DNA of 64,000 bases from Yoonia sp. (GTDB lineage: Bacteria; Pseudomonadota; Alphaproteobacteria; Rhodobacterales; Rhodobacteraceae), in NCBI GenBank assembly GCA_029250945.1, contig JAQXEG010000044.1, positions 98,087-162,086 on the forward strand, in the 5' to 3' direction. Under the pieces are notes generated by a model. That model had not been told where the DNA came from. It saw only the letters and a list, made by a program, of their open reading frames with translations, and did not search any database. Of the stretch, positions 19,465-27,235 are shown one piece after another. Position 1 is the stretch's first letter, and each line of letters opens with the position of its first letter. The translations under genes were made by a program, and so were the position numbers.

Positions 19465-20679
19465 ATGGACGCAGGATACATCACCTTCATCCGCAACAAC
19501 GCGCCCTTCCTTTTGGCGGGCGCGTTGTTGTCATTTCTATCCAGCTTTGGCCAGACGTTTTTCATCGCAATCTTTGGTGGTGAAATCCGCACGGCTTATG
19601 GGCTGACGAATGGCGATTGGGGTCTGCTTTACATGATCGCCACCGGCGCTTCCGCCGTGACGATGGTTTTCTCTGGCGGTTTGGCCGACCTGTTTCGGGT
19701 TCGGACATTGGGCATCTGGGTGATTCTTGCGCTGGGTCTGGCGTGTATCGCGATGTCCGTGAACACGGCGACAGCGGGGCTGGTGTTCGTGATCTTTGCG
19801 CTGCGGTTCTTTGGACAAGGCATGGCGTCACATATGTCGGTCGTAGCGATGACGCGCTGGTTCGTGGCCACACGCGGACGGGCGCTCGCCGTTGCTGGCA
19901 TCGGGTTTATGATTGGCGAGGCGACGCTGCCGTTGATCATGGTCTGGCTCAAATCATTCACCGATTGGCGGACCCTTTGGCTGTGGTTCGCGCTTGCCTG
20001 TGTGGTTCTGTCGATTGTGATCTACAACCTGCTACGGCTGGAACGCACCCCACAGGCCGAGGCGAACGCAACCGCCACCACCGGACTTGGCGACAAACAT
20101 TGGACGCGGGCCATGGCGCTGTCGCATCCGCTGTTCTGGCTCACGGTGCCGGGCATCGTGTTCTTTTCCGCATTTGGCACTGCGTTCTGGTTTCACCAAG
20201 TCCACTTTGCCGAGATAAAAGGTTTCGCGCACCTGTCGCTGGTCGCAGTATTTCCGTTAGGCACTATAGCGCTTGCAATCTCGACCATCATTTACGGTTG
20301 GGCGATTGACCGGTTCGGCGTCGTGCGGTTGATGCCGCTGTACATCCTGCCCTATGTCGCAGCCTTTGTGATCCATTGGTATGCGCCCAACCTGATCTGG
20401 ACCGCTGTTGCTGTTGTCTTGATGGGCATCGCTGGTGGTGGAAATGGCACAATTCTGTCGGCGTGTTGGGCCACATTTTATGGCACACGTTTCATCGGGT
20501 CGATCAAGGCAGCGGCGGCAGCCCTGATGGTTTTAGGATCAGCGATTGGACCAGGACTAAGCGGTTATCTGATCGACGCAGGCGTCGGAATTGAGGTGCA
20601 GATGCTAGGATATGCCGGCTGTTTCGCCTTTGCTGCGGCAATGATGACGGCAGCGGCGCGATTAGCGAAGGCGACGTAA
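19465..20679 (+). CDS. Major facilitator superfamily transporter
   Basis: A 404-residue inner-membrane protein with about twelve hydrophobic helices in two halves. The MFS loop 2-3 region reads SGGLADLFRVR and helix 4-5 shows RFFGQGMASHMSVVAMTRWF; the corresponding second-half loop reads IYGWAIDRFGVVR. The profile resembles the oxalate/formate-antiporter and monocarboxylate-like branch, but the substrate cannot be assigned. Start: ATG 19465 with AAAGG five to six bases upstream; a GTG two codons earlier is possible. It follows hslU by about 40 bases with no terminator and its last 18 bases overlap the convergent smr gene. Confidence 0.88.
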   Translation: MDAGYITFIRNNAPFLLAGALLSFLSSFGQTFFIAIFGGEIRTAYGLTNGDWGLLYMIATGASAVTMVFSGGLADLFRVRTLGIWVILALGLACIAMSVNTATAGLVFVIFALRFFGQGMASHMSVVAMTRWFVATRGRALAVAGIGFMIGEATLPLIMVWLKSFTDWRTLWLWFALACVVLSIVIYNLLRLERTPQAEANATATTGLGDKHWTRAMALSHPLFWLTVPGIVFFSAFGTAFWFHQVHFAEIKGFAHLSLVAVFPLGTIALAISTIIYGWAIDRFGVVRLMPLYILPYVAAFVIHWYAPNLIWTAVAVVLMGIAGGGNGTILSACWATFYGTRFIGSIKAAAAALMVLGSAIGPGLSGYLIDAGVGIEVQMLGYAGCFAFAAAMMTAAARLAKAT

Positions 20680-21246
20680 ATAGACGTAATATGCCCCGTG
20701 TCCACCGTGGGTCAGATGGGCCGGCGTCACTTGCAAAATCGCAGATGACAATGGCGGCAACGCCATCCACTGTGGCACCTGATGACGTAGGATACCCTGA
20801 CGCGCAGGCATGGGGCCGCCATCATCGCGCAGCTTTCCCTTGCCCGTGATCACCAGAACAAGGCGACGACCAATCGCTTGCGAATTAAGGATAAAACCCA
20901 CCAATTCGGGATGCGCCTGATCCATGGTCATGCCGTGCAAATCAATCCGCGCCTCTGGCTTTAGCTTACCGCGCTTCATGCGGGTATAGGCCTTGTTATC
21001 CATGTTCAGCCGGGCGCGGGACAGCCGCTCCGCAATACCGGGCAGCACATCATTGGGACGGCGCGGGTCAACCTTTTGACCGACGGAAAACCGTGGCAAA
21101 GGATCTGGGGCGATCTTTGGTTTTGGCTTGGACGCAATCACCTCTGGCAGGGGCGCTGGCCCAGCTGGATCAAGCGGCTGCGCCGTATCCGCGACGCGAT
21201 CCCAAAGGGCGCGTTCCTCATTTGACAGGTGGCGGGGGCTTCTCAT
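20662..21246 (-). CDS. Smr/MutS2-domain protein
   Basis: A 194-residue protein with a basic, proline-rich N-terminal half and a C-terminal Smr domain from about residue 105. Domain motifs are ARIDLHGMTMDQA, VLVITGKGKL and GGHGAYYVYLRR, the three conserved patches of stand-alone Smr proteins, which nick or bind nucleic acid and may act in ribosome rescue or repair. It is the third gene of the leftward run timA-mltA-smr; its start overlaps the mltA stop by four bases. It overlaps the convergent MFS gene by 18 bases. Confidence 0.88.
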   Translation of the reverse strand: MRSPRHLSNEERALWDRVADTAQPLDPAGPAPLPEVIASKPKPKIAPDPLPRFSVGQKVDPRRPNDVLPGIAERLSRARLNMDNKAYTRMKRGKLKPEARIDLHGMTMDQAHPELVGFILNSQAIGRRLVLVITGKGKLRDDGGPMPARQGILRHQVPQWMALPPLSSAILQVTPAHLTHGGHGAYYVYLRRLR

Positions 21247-22277
21247 TTGATTGTTTCGGGGAGCAATGCGTGGGCCATCTGGATTGGCAGCAGACGGATC
21301 ATACGGCCACCGTCCTTGATCCGGCCAGCGGCGCGACCAGAGGCATCACCCGTTCCATAGAAAATGTCCGCGCGTTGTGCGCCCTTGATCGCGGAACCAG
21401 TATCTTGGGCGACCATCAAACGATGCATCGGCGCGGCGCCCTCTTTTTCGATCCAGACAGGGGTGCCCAGCTCGGTGAATTTAGGATCAACAGCAATTGA
21501 CCGACCCGTCGTGATTGACCGGTTCATCGCACCAAGTGGCCCCTTGTCGGCGGGAATTTCGCTCACTTCCCGAAAAAACACGTAGGATTCGTTTACCCAC
21601 AGCAATTCGCGCCCGTCATTGGGATTATCACGCACCCAGTTGCGGATCACTTGGGCGGAAACCTGATGCGACGCGTGTGTGCCACGGCGGACCAATTCCT
21701 TCCCAACAGAGGAATATTCACGCCCGTTTTTGCCGCCATACCCCACGCGCATACCGTCGCCATCTGGCAGACGAATACGACCCGAACCCTGCACCTGTAG
21801 AAAGAACAGATCGACGGGATCAGCCAACCAAGCCAGTTCCAAACCCTTACCTGCGAGGTGACGGTTTTCCTCGATCTGCTTGCGGGTCAGATAAGGTTGG
21901 CCCGTGACATGGTCAGGGGGCAGCTTGTAAATCGGGTATTGATAAGGTCCCTCTTGGGACCGCGCACCGCGCAACTCGGGTTCAAAGTAACCGGTGAACA
22001 ACATCGGCTCTCCGTCCTCGATCAAGACAGGCTGAAAAAATGCCTCAAAAAATGCACGGGCATCAGGGGCTGTTTTGGCAAACGCACAAATGGCATCCCA
22101 TTCAGGATCTTTCAGATCAGCACATGTATCGGTGAATGTGGTCAGGGCCGCGGCGTGATCATCGTCGGCCCAATCGGCCAGATCATCAAATGGCACCAAA
22201 GTGTATGTTGGTTCCGCCATCGCCGCCCCCGCAAGAGATAGGCCAAGGGCTGCAGCCCCCAGCCAATTTTTCGTCAT
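21243..22277 (-). CDS. mltA: Membrane-bound lytic murein transglycosylase A
   Basis: A 344-residue exported enzyme that cleaves the MurNAc-GlcNAc bond with formation of 1,6-anhydro-MurNAc. It has an N-terminal signal peptide (WLGAAALGLSLAGAAMA) without a lipobox, so it is likely periplasmic rather than outer-membrane bound. The MltA domain contains LFTGYFEPELRG, FFLQVQGSGRIRLPDG and VGYGGKNGREYSSVG; the C-terminal 3D domain has VAQDTGSAIKGAQRADIFYG with its catalytic Asp residues. It overlaps timA by four bases upstream and smr by four downstream. Confidence 0.94.
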   Translation of the reverse strand: MTKNWLGAAALGLSLAGAAMAEPTYTLVPFDDLADWADDDHAAALTTFTDTCADLKDPEWDAICAFAKTAPDARAFFEAFFQPVLIEDGEPMLFTGYFEPELRGARSQEGPYQYPIYKLPPDHVTGQPYLTRKQIEENRHLAGKGLELAWLADPVDLFFLQVQGSGRIRLPDGDGMRVGYGGKNGREYSSVGKELVRRGTHASHQVSAQVIRNWVRDNPNDGRELLWVNESYVFFREVSEIPADKGPLGAMNRSITTGRSIAVDPKFTELGTPVWIEKEGAAPMHRLMVAQDTGSAIKGAQRADIFYGTGDASGRAAGRIKDGGRMIRLLPIQMAHALLPETIK

Positions 22278-22936
22278 TCGCCCGTGGCGACAAGCCGCCA
22301 GTTGGGGTCATTCGCATCCATATCGCGAGCAAATGTCCAGACGTCGACCTGACGTTTGACTTCGCTATCGCTGCCTTCGATGACATCACCACCAGCGTCG
22401 CGCACCTGATATGTCATCTCGCTTTTGAAGCGCATGGTCATCTCGGCCTCTTTGGTGGTTTCGTCGAATGTCGCCTCTTTCAGGGTCATGTCACTGATCC
22501 CGATAAAGTTCGATTCAATCTTCAGGCCCTGCTTTTCGCGGTCATCAACTACGGATGCAAATGCCTCATATACGTCCTCGGAAATGAATGGCAGCACGTC
22601 GGCCAGATCACCCTTTTCAAAGGCGGTCAGGATCATTTCATAGGCACCACGGGCACCGCCCATAAATTCGGAAACGTTGAACGATGGATCAACACGCTTC
22701 ATCGCGGCAAGCGCAATGGCGATGTCGGACCCTTCGTCAGCGTGATCCATGATATCTGGGTCAGGCCCGCCTTCGATCACTTCAAAATCATCGCTGCGGC
22801 GCTGGCTTTGTTCAGCTACACGGTCGATCTGCGGTTTTTCATAACCTTCGCGGGTGCCAAGCACAGACCGCAGCTTGAGGATCAAGAAAACAGCAATGCC
22901 AGCAAGAACCAGCAGTTGGATCATCGGAGAATTCAT
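22274..22936 (-). CDS. timA: Tim44/TimA family membrane-associated protein
   Basis: A 220-residue protein with one N-terminal membrane helix (MIQLLVLAGIAVFLILKLRS) and a C-terminal Tim44-like (NTF2-fold) domain from about residue 75 to the end. Conserved features include DPSFNVSEFMGGARGAYEMI, the FISEDVYEAF segment and the terminal NPxWxL-like DPNWRLVATGE. In alphaproteobacteria TimA is thought to act at the inner membrane, possibly in respiratory-complex or envelope assembly. Start ATG 22934-22936 follows AAAGAG; an earlier in-frame ATG would give an unconserved leader. It is divergent from fxsA, 110 bases away, and heads the timA-mltA-smr operon. Confidence 0.9.
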   Translation of the reverse strand: MNSPMIQLLVLAGIAVFLILKLRSVLGTREGYEKPQIDRVAEQSQRRSDDFEVIEGGPDPDIMDHADEGSDIAIALAAMKRVDPSFNVSEFMGGARGAYEMILTAFEKGDLADVLPFISEDVYEAFASVVDDREKQGLKIESNFIGISDMTLKEATFDETTKEAEMTMRFKSEMTYQVRDAGGDVIEGSDSEVKRQVDVWTFARDMDANDPNWRLVATGE

Positions 22937-23046
22937 CAGGGGCTCTTTCGATAAGGGCATGGAAAACGCGTTTACTTTTCTTATGTAGGTGTTGGGTCGG
23001 GCCAAGTCCACTGTCGGCGCCTGACAAGAAATGAAAGGGCCAAGTT

Positions 23047-23526
23047 ATGTGGCTGTTAATTGCATTTGTCGCGGTTCCGTTGATCGAAATCGCACTGTTT
23101 ATCCAAGTCGGGGGGTTCATCGGGCTTTGGCCAACCCTTGGCATCGTCCTTGTGACGGCGATTTTGGGGTCTTGGCTGGTCCGTAGCCAAGGTGCGCGGG
23201 AAATTTCACGACTACAGGGCGCGTTTTCCGATCTGCGCGATCCGACAGAGCCATTGGCCAACGGCGCGATGATCCTGTTTGCGGGTGCGCTACTTTTGAC
23301 GCCAGGGTTTTTCACCGATGCGTTCGGCTTCGCGCTGTTGTTTCCGCCGTTTCGTGCGGCCGCGTTCAAATGGGCGAAATCCAAGGTCAAAGTGCAACAA
23401 TTTTCCATGGGCCCCGGCCCTACGCGACCAGCTGGCCCCGATGACCGCGTGATTGACGGAGAGTTCGAGGACCTTGATCACCCCAAACGCCCCACCCAAA
23501 AACCATCGGAATGGACAAAACACTAA
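23047..23526 (+). CDS. fxsA: FxsA-family membrane protein
   Basis: A 159-residue cytoplasmic-membrane protein with three to four hydrophobic segments in residues 1-105 (MWLLIAFVAVPLIEIALFI, LGIVLVTAILGSWLVRSQG, MILFAGALLLTPGFFTDAFG) and a hydrophilic tail. The LLxPGFxTDxxG patch identifies FxsA. In E. coli its overproduction relieves phage exclusion by the F plasmid; the native role is unknown. The start has AAAGGG eight bases upstream. It lies 68 bases before secB on the same strand. Confidence 0.93.
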   Translation: MWLLIAFVAVPLIEIALFIQVGGFIGLWPTLGIVLVTAILGSWLVRSQGAREISRLQGAFSDLRDPTEPLANGAMILFAGALLLTPGFFTDAFGFALLFPPFRAAAFKWAKSKVKVQQFSMGPGPTRPAGPDDRVIDGEFEDLDHPKRPTQKPSEWTKH

Positions 23527-23594
23527 ACCCGATTGAGGGCGGGCCTGACGTCTGATAACAACGCCCGAACCTATTTTTAGCCGGAGCATATAAA

Positions 23595-24092
23595 ATGGCC
23601 GATACCCCAGAAACAGGCGCAGAAACCGCTGCACCCAAAGTGTCCAATCGCGTGCTTGCGCAATACGTGCGTGACATGTCGTTTGAAAACATCCTTGCCC
23701 AAAAAGGCATCACTGGCGACACACAACCAGAGATCAAAGTTCAAGTGAACCTTGATGCCCGCAAGCGCGGCGTTGATGGCCAGTTCGAAGTGATTACCAA
23801 GCTAAATGTCGAAAGCAACGCCAAGAAATCCGGCGATCCGATGTTCGTGATCGAGTTGGAATATGCTGGCGTCTTTGAGGTCAAAGGTGTGCCAGACGAA
23901 CAGATGCACCCTTACCTGCTGGTCGAATGCCCGCGCATCACATTCCCGTTTGTGCGCCGGATCGTTAGTGACGTGACACGCGATGGTGGCTTCCCGCCGC
24001 TGAACCTTGAGACGATTGATTTTGTAGCACTGTACCGCAATGAGATTTCGCGTCGCCTTGAGGCCGAAAAAGCCAAAGCAACCGAAAACTAG
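23595..24092 (+). CDS. secB: Protein-export chaperone SecB
   Basis: A 165-residue cytosolic tetrameric chaperone that keeps precursors unfolded and hands them to SecA. Conserved stretches include AQYVRDMSFENI, FVIELEYAGVFEVKGVP, HPYLLVECPRITFPFVRRI and the C-terminal GGFPPLNLETIDFVALYRNE. The N- and C-terminal ends (TPETGAETAAP, AEKAKATEN) are the usual low-complexity tails. The start ATG follows GCCGGAG. It meets dnaQ tail to tail with three bases between them. fxsA-secB beside timA is a conserved Rhodobacterales arrangement near the origin. Confidence 0.96.
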   Translation: MADTPETGAETAAPKVSNRVLAQYVRDMSFENILAQKGITGDTQPEIKVQVNLDARKRGVDGQFEVITKLNVESNAKKSGDPMFVIELEYAGVFEVKGVPDEQMHPYLLVECPRITFPFVRRIVSDVTRDGGFPPLNLETIDFVALYRNEISRRLEAEKAKATEN

Positions 24093-24095
24093 ACC

Positions 24096-24827
24096 TTAGT
24101 CACGGTTCCAAAGCACGCCGTCGCCCAAGCTTTCGATGAAAGCATGATGGGCGGCGGCTTCTTCTTTTGTGATGCGTGGTGACAGCGGAGTTGGACGCTG
24201 TTGTGGGCGCCAATCATCCGACGCGATTGCCGTCGAAGATGATTTTGATACCGCTGCCCCAAGACCAAAGTCGGGCTGCCGCCCCCCAATCAGTTCCAGA
24301 TACACTTCGGCCAGGATTTCACTGTCCAATAGCGCGCCGTGCAGGGTCCGGTTGCTGTTATCAATCGCGAACCGGCGGCAAAGCGCATCAAGCGATGCGG
24401 GCGAGCCCGGAAATTTGCGCCGCGCTATCGCAAGCGTATCTAGCGATTGATCCATGGGCAGATGCGGGCGGTTCAGCCACCCCAGCTCTGCGTTCAGGAA
24501 CTTCATATCGAAGGCTGCGTTGTGGATCACCATCTTGGCGTCACCAACGAAATCTAGGAAACTTTGGGCGATATCCGCAAACACCGGCTTATCGCGCAGC
24601 GTGACCTCACCATTCTCGGCCGCGCGGGGTGGTTCCAACAGATCTGGGCCAATGCCATGCACACCAAACGCCCCTTCGGGCATTGATCGCATCGGATTGA
24701 TATATTGATGGTAGGTGCGGCCGGTTGGAACGTGACCGATCAGTTCAACCGCACCAATTTCAACGATCCGGTCCCCTTCATGGGGTTCAAAGCCGGTCGT
24801 TTCTGTATCCAGCACGATTTCACGCAT
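24096..24827 (-). CDS. dnaQ: DNA polymerase III epsilon subunit (3'-5' exonuclease)
   Basis: A 243-residue proofreading subunit of the replicative polymerase. Exo I is EIVLDTETTGFEPHEGDRIV, Exo II is VIHNAAFDMKFLN and Exo III epsilon is LHGALLDSEILAEVYLEL with the catalytic His and Asp. The C-terminal 60 residues after the exonuclease domain are the alpha-binding tail. It is the last gene of the leftward maf-aroE-coaE-dnaQ operon; its start overlaps coaE by eight bases. The same order is found beside oriC in many alphaproteobacteria. Confidence 0.96.
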   Translation of the reverse strand: MREIVLDTETTGFEPHEGDRIVEIGAVELIGHVPTGRTYHQYINPMRSMPEGAFGVHGIGPDLLEPPRAAENGEVTLRDKPVFADIAQSFLDFVGDAKMVIHNAAFDMKFLNAELGWLNRPHLPMDQSLDTLAIARRKFPGSPASLDALCRRFAIDNSNRTLHGALLDSEILAEVYLELIGGRQPDFGLGAAVSKSSSTAIASDDWRPQQRPTPLSPRITKEEAAAHHAFIESLGDGVLWNRD

Positions 24828-25407
24828 GTGTCGTATCCCTAAGTTCCGCGATCAATTTATGCACTGCGGCGCGGGTGCCGTCCATTGTCACGGTCTCGAT
24901 AATATAATTAGCACGGGCACGTTTTTCTGCATCGGGCATCTGTTTGGACAAGATCATCCCAAACTGCTCTTCGGACATGGTGCCGCGATCCAAGACGCGG
25001 GCGCGTTGGATGGCCGCTGGGGCGGTGACGACAACCACCTTATCCAGCCAAGCATCTGCCCGTGTTTCAAACAATAGTGGAATATCAAACACAACCAATC
25101 CAATTGGGTGGACCTCTAAGAATTTAGCACGGCTTGCTGCGACAAGCGGGTGCACAATTGCCTCGATTTTGGTCAAAATTGTAGGGTCCGCTGTGATCCG
25201 TGCCTTCAGCACGTCACGTGAAACCGCGCCATCAATAATTGCATCGGGGAGCAGGTCCTCAATCGCGCCAACAGCACCACCACCGTTGTAAAGATCATGA
25301 ACCGTGGCATCCGCATCCCAGACCGGTACACCCGCATCGGCAAACATTTGGGCCGTTGTAGATTTCCCCATCCCGATAGAGCCAGTAAGGCCAAGCAGAC
25401 GTGTCAT
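24820..25407 (-). CDS. coaE: Dephospho-CoA kinase
   Basis: This 195-residue P-loop kinase catalyses the last step of coenzyme A synthesis, phosphorylating the 3'-OH of dephospho-CoA. Walker A is GLTGSIGMGKSTTAQMFADA; VPVWDADATVHDLY contains the substrate-binding DAD patch, IGLVVFDIPLLFET the second conserved block, and QMPDAEKRARANYIIE the C-terminal lid/ribose region. It overlaps aroE by four bases and dnaQ by eight, so translation in this operon is coupled. Confidence 0.96.
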   Translation of the reverse strand: MTRLLGLTGSIGMGKSTTAQMFADAGVPVWDADATVHDLYNGGGAVGAIEDLLPDAIIDGAVSRDVLKARITADPTILTKIEAIVHPLVAASRAKFLEVHPIGLVVFDIPLLFETRADAWLDKVVVVTAPAAIQRARVLDRGTMSEEQFGMILSKQMPDAEKRARANYIIETVTMDGTRAAVHKLIAELRDTTHA

Positions 25408-26234
25408 CCCAAGACGACCTGACGCGTCGCATCATCCACCTCTGGCCGTTTGCCAAACCAGCGTTCAAACCCTGGAACACCTTGGTGTAGCAACATGCCA
25501 AGGCCATCGATGGTCCGGCAGCCAGCCGCCTGTGCTTGTGCCAAAAGCGGTGTTTGCAAAGGGGAATAGACAATGTCTGTGACCAATGTATCGGGCCGCA
25601 ACCCATCCAATGGAACGCGCAGTTCAGGCTGACCTGTCATGCCAAGGGATGTCGTGTTGATTAGCGTCGCCGCATCCTCAACAACATTGCCAGCCTGCAC
25701 CCAATCAACAACTTGAATACGCGCCCCAAATTCAGCACGCAGGGCGTCCGCCTTGGCGCGCGTGCGATTGGTCAGAAAAATCTCGGTCACGCCGGCATCG
25801 GCAAGCGCCACGATAATCGCACGACAGGCACCCCCTGCCCCTAGAACCATGGCGGGGCCGGATTTCGGATCCCAATCAGGTGCGCCTTGGCGCAAGTTGG
25901 CCATAAATCCGTAGCCATCCGTATTGTCCGCGTAAATTTTGCCGTCATCTTTGAAGATCAACGTATTGGCAGCACCGACAAGGATTGCACGATCACTGAT
26001 CTGATCGGCAAATTGCATCACATCAACCTTATGCGGGATCGTGACGTTGGCGCCGACAAAACCCATCTTCGGCATAGACCGAATAACAGATTCAAGGTTT
26101 TCGCTTTCGACATGAAGCGGGACATATTCGCCTCGGATACCATAACGCCGCAACCAATGCTGGTGGAGCTTGGGCGATTTGGAATGGCTAATCGAGTTTC
26201 CGATCACACCGGCGATGGGGACATTCTGTTTCAT
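25404..26234 (-). CDS. aroE: Shikimate dehydrogenase
   Basis: A 276-residue NADPH-dependent enzyme that reduces 3-dehydroshikimate in the aromatic amino acid pathway. The substrate side shows VIGNSISHSKSPKLHQHWL and the catalytic Lys/Asp pair in ANVTIPHKVDVM and ADNTDGYGFM; the NADP side shows VLGAGGACRAIIVAL and FLTNRTRAKADAL. The later INTTSLGM motif is intact. It overlaps maf upstream and coaE downstream, four bases each. Confidence 0.96.
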   Translation of the reverse strand: MKQNVPIAGVIGNSISHSKSPKLHQHWLRRYGIRGEYVPLHVESENLESVIRSMPKMGFVGANVTIPHKVDVMQFADQISDRAILVGAANTLIFKDDGKIYADNTDGYGFMANLRQGAPDWDPKSGPAMVLGAGGACRAIIVALADAGVTEIFLTNRTRAKADALRAEFGARIQVVDWVQAGNVVEDAATLINTTSLGMTGQPELRVPLDGLRPDTLVTDIVYSPLQTPLLAQAQAAGCRTIDGLGMLLHQGVPGFERWFGKRPEVDDATRQVVLG

Positions 26235-26830
26235 GCAGGTAATGTTCCGCGAAGTGTCAGATATGACAAGAGTTCAAGTAATGGCAGACCCAGAACATTG
26301 AAATAATCACCCTCTATCCGTGAAAAAAGGCGTGAACCTTCCTCTTCCAGTTTATAACTGCCGACGGAATGACGAATGCTGTCCCAGTTTCGGTCAACAT
26401 AATCGGCGATGAACCCATCGGATGCGTCACGCATATATAGGCGTGTTTGACCGACATGGCGCCACACAGGTTTCCCGTTTTCATAAATGACAGCAGCGGA
26501 CAAAAGCTGATGCGGTTGACCGCGTAACGACGTGAGCTGGGCAATCGCATCGGCGGGTGTTTCCGGTTTTGACAAAATTTCACGCCCGCGGGCCAACACC
26601 TGATCACAACCGATAACCAGCGCATCGGGGTGCTTGGACGCCACGCGCAATGATTTCAACTCAGCCAAGGCATCAGCAATATCGCGGGGGGATGCTTGCT
26701 CGGCTTGTAATGACATCTTAACTGTTTGTTCATCAACACGGGGCACGATGATTTCGAACGGCACACTGGCATTGCGCAGCAACGTCGCCCGAATTTCGGA
26801 ACCGGATGCGAGGATGATAGGTTCTGGCAT
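26231..26830 (-). CDS. maf: Maf-family nucleotide pyrophosphatase
   Basis: This 199-residue Maf protein hydrolyses non-canonical or modified NTPs in the family. Motifs are ILASGSEIRATLLRNASVPF at the N-terminus, CDQVLARGREILSKPET in the centre and SVGSYKLEEEGSRLF near the C-terminus. I start at MPEPIILASGSE (ATG 26828-26830) with AAGGG eight bases upstream; a longer frame reaching 26902 would run into the origin-like region. It is the first gene of the leftward operon and borders the inferred replication origin. In Caulobacter and Rhizobiales a PPPR (DUF299) gene usually stands between maf and oriC; it is missing here. Confidence 0.94.
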   Translation of the reverse strand: MPEPIILASGSEIRATLLRNASVPFEIIVPRVDEQTVKMSLQAEQASPRDIADALAELKSLRVASKHPDALVIGCDQVLARGREILSKPETPADAIAQLTSLRGQPHQLLSAAVIYENGKPVWRHVGQTRLYMRDASDGFIADYVDRNWDSIRHSVGSYKLEEEGSRLFSRIEGDYFNVLGLPLLELLSYLTLRGTLPA

Positions 26831-26950
26831 GGGGATAACCCTTGGGACAAATGCGGTGTGAAACGGTGCAGGATTCTGTGGATCATACAGACCAAGCAAC
26901 ATCAGTGTATTAATCCCGAGTTATGCGAGGAAATGGGCGTAAATGTCCAC

Positions 26951-26959
26951 TGTGCACAA
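26951..26959 (-). promoter_or_regulatory. DnaA-box-like site
   Basis: TTGTGCACA on the minus strand matches TTATNCACA at eight of nine positions. It is followed on the plus strand by AGGATAAG and then by TTTGTGGAC, so three box-like or half-box elements fall within 35 bases. A single box of this quality occurs by chance; its weight comes from the cluster. Confidence 0.4.
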
Positions 26960-27115
26960 GGATAAGTCGCCTTTGTGGACGAATCTTATCAGTTGGCAGA
27001 GTCAATAGTCTCGACCACAAACTTCCGCCACGCCATATCGTATATAAGTCATTGATAATAATATATTTTGTTGATTTGACGAAAATTAATTTGAATGTCC
27101 TCGTACCCAGCATGT

Positions 27116-27124
27116 AGTGGATAA
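27116..27124 (-). promoter_or_regulatory. DnaA box
   Basis: TTATCCACT on the minus strand differs from the TTATCCACA consensus only at the last base. It lies just beside the AT-rich candidate unwinding element (27040-27110), the usual relation of a DnaA box to the melting region. Confidence 0.5.
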
Positions 27125-27201
27125 ACTTGCAGATAAAATGACAATCCACAGAAAACGATGCCTCTACACACAACATCATCTTTTTTATCTTTATATATCT
27201 A

Positions 27202-27216
27202 TTAAGAGTGGGTTAG
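27202..27216 (+). promoter_or_regulatory. Near-consensus CtrA site between oriC and hemJ
   Basis: TTAA-GAGTGGG-TTAG has the correct seven-base spacing and one mismatch to TTAA-N7-TTAA. It lies 20 bases before the hemJ start codon and at the edge of the AT-rich origin segment. CtrA sites inside oriC repress initiation in Caulobacter; in Rhodobacterales that function is not general, so it may instead be a promoter element or chance in AT-rich sequence. Confidence 0.3.
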
Positions 27217-27235
27217 ATCTGAGAAGGTAAACAAG

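Larger units (their letters stand above)
26831..27235. other. Probable chromosomal replication origin (oriC)
   Basis: A 405-base gap with no credible gene, flanked by operons transcribed outward. It contains DnaA-box-like sequences (TTATCCACT on minus at 27116-27124; TTGTGCACA on minus at 26951-26959; weaker ones at 26974-26982 and 27142-27150), a very AT-rich stretch at about 27040-27110 suited to unwinding, a second AT-rich block at 27175-27205, GANTC methylation sites (26981-26985, 26999-27003) and a near-CtrA site at 27202-27216. The flanking order maf-aroE-coaE-dnaQ on one side and hemJ-rho-mnmEG-rsmG-parAB with parS on the other is the alphaproteobacterial origin neighbourhood. A short minus-strand frame here (26910-27179) has no family features. 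Confidence 0.72.

Noticed and set aside
22136-22954. A 272-codon plus-strand open frame opposite mltA and timA
   Set aside because: It is antisense to two conserved genes and shows no domain, start signal or family pattern.
23527-23594. GGGCG/CGCCC hairpin between fxsA and secB as a terminator
   Set aside because: The loop is about 20 bases, the T run is not next to the stem, and both genes are probably one unit.
25208-25226. CGTCACGTGAAAC inside coaE as a third parS
   Set aside because: Only one half of the palindrome matches, with five mismatches to the 16-base consensus, whereas the other two sites are perfect.
26910-27179. An 89-codon minus-strand open frame in the inferred origin
   Set aside because: Its start, codon use and sequence are unconvincing, and it covers the AT-rich and DnaA-box elements.
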